In this document: piece after piece, positions 25,309 through 32,165 of the stretch
Layout: each line of letters begins with the position of its first letter
Numbering within the stretch: the first letter of the stretch is position 1
Source of the DNA: CAYJLF01 sp964371055
GTDB lineage: Bacteria > Eisenbacteria > RBG-16-71-46 > CAIMUX01
DNA length: 64,000 nucleotides
Direction: 5' to 3'
NCBI GenBank assembly: GCA_964371055.1
Contig: CAYJLF010000002.1
Location: 248,001-312,000, forward strand
Notes under the pieces: generated by a model
Database searches by the model: none
Told to the model about the DNA's origin: nothing
The model's input: the letters and a program-made list of their open reading frames with translations, nothing else
Translations under genes and position numbers: made by a program

Positions 25309-25830
25309 TCACCGGACCGCTCCTCTCTCCACCAGATCGATGTACGCCTCCTGGACCAGGTCTCCCGGTTCGATCTCCAGCCGGGCCATCAGAGTCTGCG
25401 CTTCGGCCTCGCCCGTGCGCGCATCCTCTCCCTCCCGGAGCACGACCTCCAGCTCGATGAAGCTGCCCAACCCCTCGACCTCGTCCAGGTGGATCCGGGT
25501 CCGTCCCGCGTGGAACAGCGTGCGCGTCTTGCGAACGCTTCCGCGCAGGCCGAGGGTCGTCTCGAGGATCGCCCTCAGGGTGCGGGGATCCTCGACGGGG
25601 AGCACGGAGTAGGACGAGCTCTTGGGTCCCGCCTGATCGGCTCTCTCATACCCGATCAGCTCCGCGCACGAGGGGCCGAGGATCCGGAGCTTGAGTCGCC
25701 CGCGCGGAACGTGGAAGAAGAGGTCGACCTGCTCGAGAACGGAGCCGGGACCGTCCGCGGCGGCCTCCGCTGCCCGCCGGGTGCGCTCGGGGTCACGCAC
25801 CCGGGCCTTGATCTCGATGTTGGTCGGCAT
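25309..25830 (-). CDS. CYTH-domain protein (class IV adenylate cyclase / triphosphatase fold)
   Basis: The protein has 173 residues. The N-terminal NIEIKARV strand corresponds to the CYTH ExExK motif, with Asn in place of the first Glu, a known variant in CyaB-like sequences. Further signatures are DLFFHVPRGRLKLRI, KTRTLFHAGRTRIHLDEVEGLG and FIELEVVL, giving alternating acidic and basic residues that line the tunnel. CYTH proteins bind triphosphates with divalent metal and act as adenylate cyclases, thiamine triphosphatases or inorganic triphosphatases. The exact substrate is not predictable. A GGGAGGAGG Shine-Dalgarno precedes the ATG. Confidence 0.85.
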   Translation of the reverse strand: MPTNIEIKARVRDPERTRRAAEAAADGPGSVLEQVDLFFHVPRGRLKLRILGPSCAELIGYERADQAGPKSSSYSVLPVEDPRTLRAILETTLGLRGSVRKTRTLFHAGRTRIHLDEVEGLGSFIELEVVLREGEDARTGEAEAQTLMARLEIEPGDLVQEAYIDLVERGAVR

Positions 25831-26103
25831 CGCCCGCCTCCTCCCATGCCCCGACTGAGATCCGATCCTGAGGCGCGGGGAGCCGGCCGGGGCGGTGGCG
25901 CCGTCGCATCCATGAGTTCTGCTTCATCCAAGGCGTTCACGACCACACTCCGGCGAATGCCGGGTTGTGCTTCGGCGCGCACCTCTGATAGGCTCGCCGC
26001 GTCGCGAGCCTGCCCCGATTGTCCGGCCGATGGCCTTGCAGGGCAAGCGGTTGCTGGTTCGAGGGCGAGGCCCGCCACGAGGCGACCGGAAGGATGGGAG
26101 ACG

Positions 26104-26643
26104 ATGGCTGACGCAGCGACCGAAGGCCGGTACTCGATGGTCAACATCCGCACCGGGCATGTGGTGGTGGAGCATGATCTCCTGAGCCGCGCAGTGCGGT
26201 CGTACTTCTCCGATGAGCCGGTCGCGCCCGTCGAGGAGTACCGCGAAGGGCGGCGGATCTGGCAGTACGCGGGCGATGCCCAGTCCTTCCAGTTCGACGT
26301 CAAAGATCGCGAGACCGGGGAGATCATTCCCTTCCGGGAGATGCTCGGGCTGCTCTACTACGCCTGCGCGCGCGAGGAGAGCGACGTTCACCACATCGGC
26401 CGCCTGGCGCACGAGAACAACATCTCGATCTACGTGGCGATCACCTACGAGTCGCCCGACGGCGAGCACACGCTGCTGTCGGAGGAGAAGCTCCGGGTCC
26501 TGAACCGGCTCTTCAATGAGAGGATGCGGACGCCCGGCAAGAAGGTGCTGATCCTGCCCGATCTGTTTGACCTGTACAAGACGATGTCCTACGGCGAGAT
26601 CATGATCGATCTCGGCCTCACGTCGATGGAAGCGGCCGGCTGA
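26104..26643 (+). CDS. Unknown protein heading the redox operon
   Basis: The protein has 179 residues, cytoplasmic, with mixed alpha/beta composition; I do not recognise a family. Notable segments are DVKDRETGEIIPFREMLG and YYACAREESDVHHIGRLA, with one Cys and paired His. The C-terminal KKVLILPDLFDLYKTMSYGEI is strongly conserved-looking. It starts 47 bases before the first DRTGG gene, so it is probably the first gene of the operon running to 35957. The ATG follows GGAAGGATGGGAGACG. Its position suggests a regulatory or assembly role; this is inference only. Confidence 0.7.
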   Translation: MADAATEGRYSMVNIRTGHVVVEHDLLSRAVRSYFSDEPVAPVEEYREGRRIWQYAGDAQSFQFDVKDRETGEIIPFREMLGLLYYACAREESDVHHIGRLAHENNISIYVAITYESPDGEHTLLSEEKLRVLNRLFNERMRTPGKKVLILPDLFDLYKTMSYGEIMIDLGLTSMEAAG

Positions 26644-26689
26644 GGGCCGGCGGCCGGGAGAGGACGGACCAGGTGGAGGGGACCCGAGA

Positions 26690-27019
26690 ATGAAGCTCAG
26701 CGAGATCGTCCAGAAGCTCGAACTGAAGAGCGTCAGCCAGATGGTCGACAAAGACGTAACCGGCGTCTACATCTCGGACATGGTGAGCGATGTCATCGCC
26801 AACGCCAAGGCCGGGAACCTGCTGGTGACGATCCAGATTCACAACAACGTCATCGCCGCGGCCAATCTGGTCGACATCTCGGGCATCCTGGTCACGCAGG
26901 GGAAGTTGCCGAGCGATGACGTCGTCAAGATGGCGGACAAGGCGGGGATTCCGATCCTCTCCACCGACCTGAATCGCTGGCAGATCACGACGAAACTGTA
27001 CGAGGCGGGAGTCCGCTGA
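26690..27019 (+). CDS. DRTGG-domain regulatory protein, copy 1
   Basis: The protein has 109 residues, essentially a single DRTGG domain: VTGVYISDMVSDVIANA, GNLLVTIQIHNNVIAAANLVD and GIPILSTDLNRWQITTKLY. DRTGG domains are associated with CBS-domain and serine-kinase-like regulators. Small stand-alone versions commonly sit beside NADH-linked iron-sulfur redox operons. It likely binds a nucleotide or partner rather than catalysing a reaction. It forms a tandem pair with the next gene (22-base gap). Confidence 0.8.
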   Translation: MKLSEIVQKLELKSVSQMVDKDVTGVYISDMVSDVIANAKAGNLLVTIQIHNNVIAAANLVDISGILVTQGKLPSDDVVKMADKAGIPILSTDLNRWQITTKLYEAGVR

Positions 27020-27041
27020 GGGGCGGCGGACCGAAACGCGC

Positions 27042-27395
27042 ATGCAGTTGACGGAACTGGTCGCGCTCCTGGGCTGCGACACGATCTGCGGTGCGGAACG
27101 AATCGATCAACTGCGGGTCGACGAGTGCTTCGCGGCCGATCTCATGAGTGATGTTCTGGCCTTCTCCCGGCCGGGGGCGCTTCTCATCACCGGGCTGGCC
27201 AGCCCGCAATCGGCTCACACGGCGGATGTGGCCGACATGGTGGCGGTGCTCTACGTGGCGGGCAAAAGGCCGCCCGAGCCGGTGCTCGACCTCGCGCGGG
27301 AGAAGGGAATCCCGCTTTTCAGCACGCGGCTCTCGATGTACGAGGCCTGCGGCCGGCTCTTCCAGGCGGGCCTGGCCTCGGCCGTGCGACGGTAG
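27042..27395 (+). CDS. DRTGG-domain regulatory protein, copy 2
   Basis: The protein has 117 residues, a diverged paralogue of the preceding one with the same order of elements: CFAADLMSDVLAFSRPGALLITG, ADVADMVAVLYVAGKRP, GIPLFSTRLSMYEACGRLF. It has additional Cys at about residues 12 and 16 (LGCDTIC). The two may heterodimerise. The ATP-binding kinase-like gene follows after 8 bases. Confidence 0.8.
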   Translation: MQLTELVALLGCDTICGAERIDQLRVDECFAADLMSDVLAFSRPGALLITGLASPQSAHTADVADMVAVLYVAGKRPPEPVLDLAREKGIPLFSTRLSMYEACGRLFQAGLASAVRR

Positions 27396-27403
27396 GGGGG
27401 ACG

Positions 27404-27904
27404 ATGGGGGCGGAAGGCCAGGCGAACGGCCAGGCGAACGGCCAGGCCAACGGCGGGGCGAATGGAGAGATCCTTTACGAGGAATCGTTCTCGATCCGGG
27501 GCAACGACTACGAACATGGCGGCGAGGTCGCGGCCCGGGTGAAATCGATCCTCAAGCAGTTCGGGCTCCCCGTGGATGCGATCCGGCGTCTGTCCATCGC
27601 CAACTTCGAAGCCGAGATGAATGTCATCATGTATGCCGACGAAGCGACGCTGCGCCTCGAGGTGCGCGCCTCGGAGGTGAGGATCGTGCTGGCGGACCGC
27701 GGCCCGGGGATCCCCGATATCGAGCAGGCGATGCAGGAGGGATTCTCGACCGCGACACCGGAGATGCGGCAGCGTGGGTTCGGCGCGGGACTGGGGCTGC
27801 CGAACATCCGGCGGAACAGCGACCGGTTCGAGATCGAGTCGGTCGTCGGGCAAGGCACCACGCTGCGCTACGCCGTCGGATTCGCGGAGACGAACGCGAC
27901 CTAG
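27404..27904 (+). CDS. Anti-sigma-factor-type HATPase (RsbW/SpoIIAB-like)
   Basis: The protein has 166 residues. A low-complexity N-terminus built from four GQAN/GGAN repeats (12-base repeat, 27416-27463) is followed by a GHKL ATPase fold. The N box is NFEAEMNVIMYA, G1 is LADRGPGIPDIEQAM and G2 is GFGAGLGLPNIRR. It lacks a His-kinase dimerisation domain, so it resembles serine kinases or anti-sigma factors. In this operon type it is thought to read out redox state, but the target is unknown. It lies between the DRTGG genes and the hydrogenase-like gene, with short gaps. Confidence 0.82.
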   Translation: MGAEGQANGQANGQANGGANGEILYEESFSIRGNDYEHGGEVAARVKSILKQFGLPVDAIRRLSIANFEAEMNVIMYADEATLRLEVRASEVRIVLADRGPGIPDIEQAMQEGFSTATPEMRQRGFGAGLGLPNIRRNSDRFEIESVVGQGTTLRYAVGFAETNAT

Positions 27905-27943
27905 CACGGGGCGGAAGCAACCTGGGTTCGACGGAGTGGCGGG

Positions 27944-29356
27944 ATGGGTGGCGGCATGGCGGAAGGCGTGAGGACGGGCGAAGCGGCGGAACTGGAGCAT
28001 TCGATCCAGTTCGATGCCGGGAAGTGCATTGCCTGCGTGGCGTGCAGCCAGGTCTGTCCCACGCGGGCGATCCGCGTGCGCGGGGGCCTGGCCCGGCTGA
28101 AGCCCGAACTCTGCATCGATTGCGGGGCCTGCATCCGGGCCTGTCGTTACGACGCGGTCCGCGCCCGCACCTCCACGCCGGCCGACCTGCGGCGCTTCCG
28201 CTACACCGTCGCGATCCCCTCGATGTCCCTCTATGCCCAGTTCGGCAAGGAGGTGATGCCCCAGGACGTGGTCCAGGCCCTCCGCTCGACCGGCTTCGAC
28301 GACGCTTTCGACATGTCGTGGATGGTGGAGATGGTCGCGCAGGCGGTGGACGCCTGGATCTCGGAATGCAAGGGACCCTGGCCGCGCATCTCCGTCACCT
28401 GCCCCGCCATCGTGCGGCTCTGCCAGATCGAGTATCCCGACCTGCTCGACCACCTGGTGCCGATCGAGACCCCTCGGGAGCTGGCGGCGAAGTGGCTGCG
28501 CCGGCGGCTGGCGGTCGAGAAGAAGCTGGCGCCGGAGGAGATCGGGATCTTCTTCATCACGCAGTGCACGGCGATCATGAACTCGATCGTGGCGCCGGTC
28601 GGATTGGCCGAGTCGTACCTCGACGGAGCGTTCGGGATCAACGAGCTTTACGGTCCGATCCTGAAGGCGCTGATGCGCCAGCGACACGAGCCCGGTCCGC
28701 CGCGGCCGGGGGTGCACGACGGACAGGTCAGCCGCGCGGGCCTCTTCTGGGCCATGTCGGGCGGAGAGATCGCCTCGATGCGCAATCTCAACACGATGAC
28801 CGTCAGCGGCACGGAGGAAGTAGAGCACGTCTTCGACCGCATCGAGGCCGGGAAATACCAGGGGATCGACTACATCGAGGCCTACATCTGTCCCGGCGGA
28901 TGTGTCAGCGGCTGCCTGACGGTGGAGGGGCGGTACGTGGCCGAGCGCACGATCCAGCGGATCGCGCGCCGCTTGCAGGTCGCCCCGGACGGCCCGGAAG
29001 GGCAGCCGCGGGCCAAGGAGGAACGGGTGCGCGCCCTGTTGCGCGAGCATTTCTTCCAGTTGGAGGACGAGATCAAGGCGCGGCCGGTCCGGCGGATGGC
29101 TGCCGACCTTCGACAGGCGGTGGCGTGGAAGCGCGAGCGGTCGGCTCTGCTCGACCGGTTGCCGCGCAAGGACTGCGGTGCGTGCGGATGCCCCGACTGC
29201 GAGACGCTGGCCGAGGATATCCTGCGTGGAGAGACCGGCATCGATGACTGCGTCTTCGTCCGGATCGACCGGCTGGAGACGGCCAAGCGGGAATGGGAGG
29301 ACACCGGGCTCGATCCGGAGTCGCGCCGTTCCCATCGGGAAGGGGAGAGTTCATGA
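27944..29356 (+). CDS. [FeFe]-hydrogenase-like iron-sulfur protein, probably a non-catalytic sensor
   Basis: The protein has 470 residues. Two [4Fe-4S] ferredoxin motifs come first (CIACVACSQVCPT and CIDCGACIRACRY). The hydrogenase large-subunit fold follows, with the four H-cluster Cys apparently kept: Cys153 in SVTCPAIVRLC, Cys208 in ITQCTAIMNS, and Cys316 and Cys320 in ICPGGCVSGC. However, the Cys before the L1 Cys, which relays protons, is Thr152, and the catalytic Lys three residues after Cys208 is Ile211. A C-terminal iron-sulfur domain has DCGACGCPDCETL. This pattern fits sensory (HydS/HfsB-like) members rather than an H2-producing enzyme. Maturases HydE, F and G are not in the window. 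An alternative in-frame ATG lies at 27956. The next ATG overlaps the stop (ATGA). Confidence 0.8.
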   Translation: MGGGMAEGVRTGEAAELEHSIQFDAGKCIACVACSQVCPTRAIRVRGGLARLKPELCIDCGACIRACRYDAVRARTSTPADLRRFRYTVAIPSMSLYAQFGKEVMPQDVVQALRSTGFDDAFDMSWMVEMVAQAVDAWISECKGPWPRISVTCPAIVRLCQIEYPDLLDHLVPIETPRELAAKWLRRRLAVEKKLAPEEIGIFFITQCTAIMNSIVAPVGLAESYLDGAFGINELYGPILKALMRQRHEPGPPRPGVHDGQVSRAGLFWAMSGGEIASMRNLNTMTVSGTEEVEHVFDRIEAGKYQGIDYIEAYICPGGCVSGCLTVEGRYVAERTIQRIARRLQVAPDGPEGQPRAKEERVRALLREHFFQLEDEIKARPVRRMAADLRQAVAWKRERSALLDRLPRKDCGACGCPDCETLAEDILRGETGIDDCVFVRIDRLETAKREWEDTGLDPESRRSHREGESS

Positions 29357-29754
29357 GCAAACAGATGCTCGTGCTGGAGCTGACCTGCCCCCAGTGCGGC
29401 GAGGTCCTGACCGAGGGCACCAAGCTTCCGCTGAACGCCTTCATCCGGGAGACGCAGCGGGAAGGGGAGATGCGGCTCAGCGCGATCTTCGGTGACTACA
29501 CGGTGGAGACCGACCTGGAGATGCAGGACGGGAACATCGTGGAGTTCCACTGTCCGAAGTGCGAGGCGCCGCTGACGATCCCGCTGACCTGCAAGATCTG
29601 CGGCGCCCCGATGGCGTCGCTGAACATCCGGCAGGGTGGATATCTCGAGTTCTGCACGCGGAGCGGCTGCCGCGGGCACGCGCTGGGAGGAATCGGGGAC
29701 ATCGATCAGATGATGAGCCTGATGAACCGCATGTTCGAGACACCGTACGACTAG
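29353..29754 (+). CDS. Zinc-ribbon protein of the redox operon, unknown
   Basis: The protein has 133 residues. Three CxxC-type pairs are visible: CPQCG near residue 12, CPKC near 68 and CKICG near 80. CTRSGC follows near 100. Paired Cys suggest one or two zinc ribbons or rubredoxin-like iron sites. The middle has an amphipathic beta segment (RLSAIFGDYTVETDLEM). No family is recognised. Its start overlaps the hydrogenase-like stop (ATGA), so coexpression is very likely. A role in metal-centre delivery or redox sensing is inference. Confidence 0.7.
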   Translation: MSKQMLVLELTCPQCGEVLTEGTKLPLNAFIRETQREGEMRLSAIFGDYTVETDLEMQDGNIVEFHCPKCEAPLTIPLTCKICGAPMASLNIRQGGYLEFCTRSGCRGHALGGIGDIDQMMSLMNRMFETPYD

Positions 29755-29897
29755 CCGCGGGAGAGAGAGCGTCGAGCGCCGTCCGGAAGCGTGACAGGAC
29801 GGCGGCGACCGAGGAGACGAGGAGGCGGGGCGTCACGCAACCGCAGCGGTCCGGGTCCGGCCGGGCCGCCACGATCCGCACCGGACGAGGAGTTCTC

Positions 29898-30380
29898 ATG
29901 AGTCCCCAGAAGAAACTCGACTTCAGGACGCTGCACTTCGCGGGCGAAGAGGGGAAGCTGATCCCGGCTCTCCAGAAGGTGCAGGAGCAGGACGGATTCA
30001 TCTCGCGGGAGCGGATGGAGGAGATCCACCGCCACTCGGGGGTGCCGCTCGCCCAGATCTACGGGGTGGCGACCTTCTACGCGCAGTTCCGCTTCCACCC
30101 GGTGGGCAAGAACATCGTGCGGGTCTGCCACGGCACCGCCTGTCACGTCAGCGGAGCCAAGGGCATCACCGACGCGCTGGAGGACGACCTCGGCATCGCC
30201 AACGGCGAGACGACCGAGGATCGGCAGTTCACCCTCGAGACGGTGAGTTGCCTCGGCTGCTGCTCCCTCGCGCCGGTGATCATGATCAACAATGACACCT
30301 ACGGCAACCTGGTGCCCAAGGATATCAAGAAGATCATCAAGACCTACCGCGAGACGGCGCGCCAGGAGGTGAAGCCATGA
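29898..30380 (+). CDS. nuoE: NuoE/HydC-like [2Fe-2S] thioredoxin-fold subunit
   Basis: The protein has 160 residues, typical for the family. It carries one [2Fe-2S] cluster with ligands in CHGTACHVSGA (C-x4-C) and VSCLGCCSLAP (C-x3-C). The N-terminal helical region (LIPALQKVQEQDGFI, IYGVATFYAQF) is diagnostic. It transfers electrons to or from the flavin subunit encoded next. Its TGA overlaps the NuoF ATG (ATGA at 30377). The start follows GACGAGGAGTTCTC; the open frame extends upstream but without family similarity. Confidence 0.93.
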   Translation: MSPQKKLDFRTLHFAGEEGKLIPALQKVQEQDGFISRERMEEIHRHSGVPLAQIYGVATFYAQFRFHPVGKNIVRVCHGTACHVSGAKGITDALEDDLGIANGETTEDRQFTLETVSCLGCCSLAPVIMINNDTYGNLVPKDIKKIIKTYRETARQEVKP

Positions 30381-32137
30381 AGATCCTCGTGGGGGTGGGC
30401 ACCTGCGGCATCGCGGCCGGCTCGGAGCATGTCTACCGGGCTCTGGAGGCGAAGCAGGGCAACGGCGGACCGAAGTTCGAACTGGGGAAGACCGGCTGCA
30501 TCGGGATGTGCTACCGCGAGCCGCTGGTCGAGGTGCGGACCGATGACGGCGCCCGCTGGATCTACGGCGGCGTCAAGCCCGACCGGGTCGACCAGTTGCT
30601 GGCGGAAGCGGCGGCCGGCCGCGTCATCGAGGATTGGCTGGTCTGGAGCGATCGCGACCAGGGGAGCGAACTTCCCTACCTGAAGCGCCAGAACCGGATC
30701 GTGCTGCGCAATTGCGGGACGATCGAGCCGGAGCGGATCGATGACTACCTCGCCGCGAACGGATACGAAGCGCTGAAGAAAGTCCTGGCCGACAAGGACC
30801 CGGACGGGCTGATCAACGGCATGATCGAGTCCGGGCTTCGCGGCCGGGGCGGGGCCGGCTTCCTCACCGGAATGAAGTGGCGCTTCACGCGGCTCGCCGC
30901 CGGCTCCGAGAAGTACATCATCTGCAACGCCGACGAGGGGGATCCGGGCGCCTTCATGGACCGCTCGGTGCTGGAGAGCGATCCGCACGCCGTCCTCGAG
31001 GGGATGGCGATCGCGGGCTTCGCCATCGGCGCCGGGCACGGCTACATCTACGTGCGCGCCGAGTACCCGAAGGCGATCGAGCGGCTCCTGATCGCGATCG
31101 CGCAGGCCGAGGAGCGGGGCTTCCTCGGGGACAACATCCTCGGGTCGGGCTTCTCCTTCCACGTGCGGTTGAAGGAAGGCGCCGGAGCCTTCGTCTGCGG
31201 CGAGGAGACGGCTCTGATCGGGTCGATCGAGGGGAAGCGCGGCATGCCGCGGGTGCGTCCCCCCTTCCCGGCGACCAAGGGACTGTGGGGCAAGCCGACC
31301 AACATCAACAACGTCGAGACCTTCGCCAACGTCCCCTGGATCGTGCTGCACGGTCCGCTCGCCTTCAATTCCCTGGGCACGCGCAACAGCAAGGGGACGA
31401 AGGTGTTCGCCATGGCCGGCAAGGTCCGGCGCGGGGGGCTCGTGGAGGTGCCGATGGGGATCTCGATCCGGGAGATCGTCTTCGACATCTGCGGCGGGAT
31501 CAAGGAGGACCGGAAGTTCAAGGCGGTGCAGATGGGCGGTCCATCGGGCGGCTGTATCCCGGCCGATCTGATGGATACGGTCATCGATTACGAGTCGATC
31601 AACAAGACCGGCGCGATCATGGGCTCGGGCGGACTCGTCGTGATGGACGAGACCACCTGCATGGTCGATGTCGCCCGCTTCTTCCTCGAGTTCACGCAGC
31701 GCGAGTCGTGCGGCAAGTGCACCTTCTGCCGCGTCGGCACCAAGAGGATGCTCGAGATCCTGACCCGGATCACGGCGGGAGAGGGCAAGGACGGGGACAT
31801 CGAGCTCTTGGAGCAGCTGGCCGTGCTGGTGAAGAACAACTCCCTCTGCGGCCTGGGTCAGACCGCGCCCAACCCGGTGCAGACGACCCTGAAGTACTTC
31901 CGGTCGGAGTACGAGGCGCACATCACCAACAAGAAGTGCCCGGCGCATCACTGCCAGAAGCTCCTGACCTACTCGATCACGGACGCCTGCAACGGATGCA
32001 CCGCCTGCGGCCGCGTCTGCCCGACGGGCGCGATCACGGGCGGGAAGAAGCAGATGCACACCATCGACCACTCGAAGTGCATCCAGTGCGACGAGTGCTA
32101 CAAGACCTGCAAGTTCCACGCCATCGTCAAGGTGTGA
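30377..32137 (+). CDS. nuoF: NuoF/HydB-like NADH-binding flavoprotein with extra iron-sulfur domains
   Basis: The protein has 586 residues. A thioredoxin-like [2Fe-2S] domain (about 1-100; GVGTCGIAAGS, GCIGMCYREP) is fused to the NuoF core, which holds NADH/FMN motif GRGGAGFLTGMKW, NADEGDPGAFMDRS, and [4Fe-4S] ligands CGKCTFCRVG and LCGLGQTAPNP. A C-terminal double [4Fe-4S] ferredoxin has CNGCTACGRVCPTG and CIQCDECYKTC. The full set matches HydB-type subunits of NADH-linked, often electron-bifurcating, hydrogenases and formate dehydrogenases. It oxidises or reduces NAD(H) and passes electrons to ferredoxin-like clusters. The 28-base gap to the next gene suggests the same transcript. Confidence 0.93.
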   Translation: MKILVGVGTCGIAAGSEHVYRALEAKQGNGGPKFELGKTGCIGMCYREPLVEVRTDDGARWIYGGVKPDRVDQLLAEAAAGRVIEDWLVWSDRDQGSELPYLKRQNRIVLRNCGTIEPERIDDYLAANGYEALKKVLADKDPDGLINGMIESGLRGRGGAGFLTGMKWRFTRLAAGSEKYIICNADEGDPGAFMDRSVLESDPHAVLEGMAIAGFAIGAGHGYIYVRAEYPKAIERLLIAIAQAEERGFLGDNILGSGFSFHVRLKEGAGAFVCGEETALIGSIEGKRGMPRVRPPFPATKGLWGKPTNINNVETFANVPWIVLHGPLAFNSLGTRNSKGTKVFAMAGKVRRGGLVEVPMGISIREIVFDICGGIKEDRKFKAVQMGGPSGGCIPADLMDTVIDYESINKTGAIMGSGGLVVMDETTCMVDVARFFLEFTQRESCGKCTFCRVGTKRMLEILTRITAGEGKDGDIELLEQLAVLVKNNSLCGLGQTAPNPVQTTLKYFRSEYEAHITNKKCPAHHCQKLLTYSITDACNGCTACGRVCPTGAITGGKKQMHTIDHSKCIQCDECYKTCKFHAIVKV

Positions 32138-32165
32138 GGGGCGGAGCGGAGGAGGCGAGGAAGTC

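Noticed and set aside
26041..26075. GGTTCGA motif suggesting a tRNA T-loop
   Set aside because: No acceptor or D-arm pairing could be built around it.
27416..27463. CRISPR-like direct repeats
   Set aside because: The repeats are 12 bases, contiguous and in frame within a protein; there are no spacers.
27944..29356. H2-evolving [FeFe]-hydrogenase
   Set aside because: The proton-relay Cys and the catalytic Lys are replaced by Thr and Ile.
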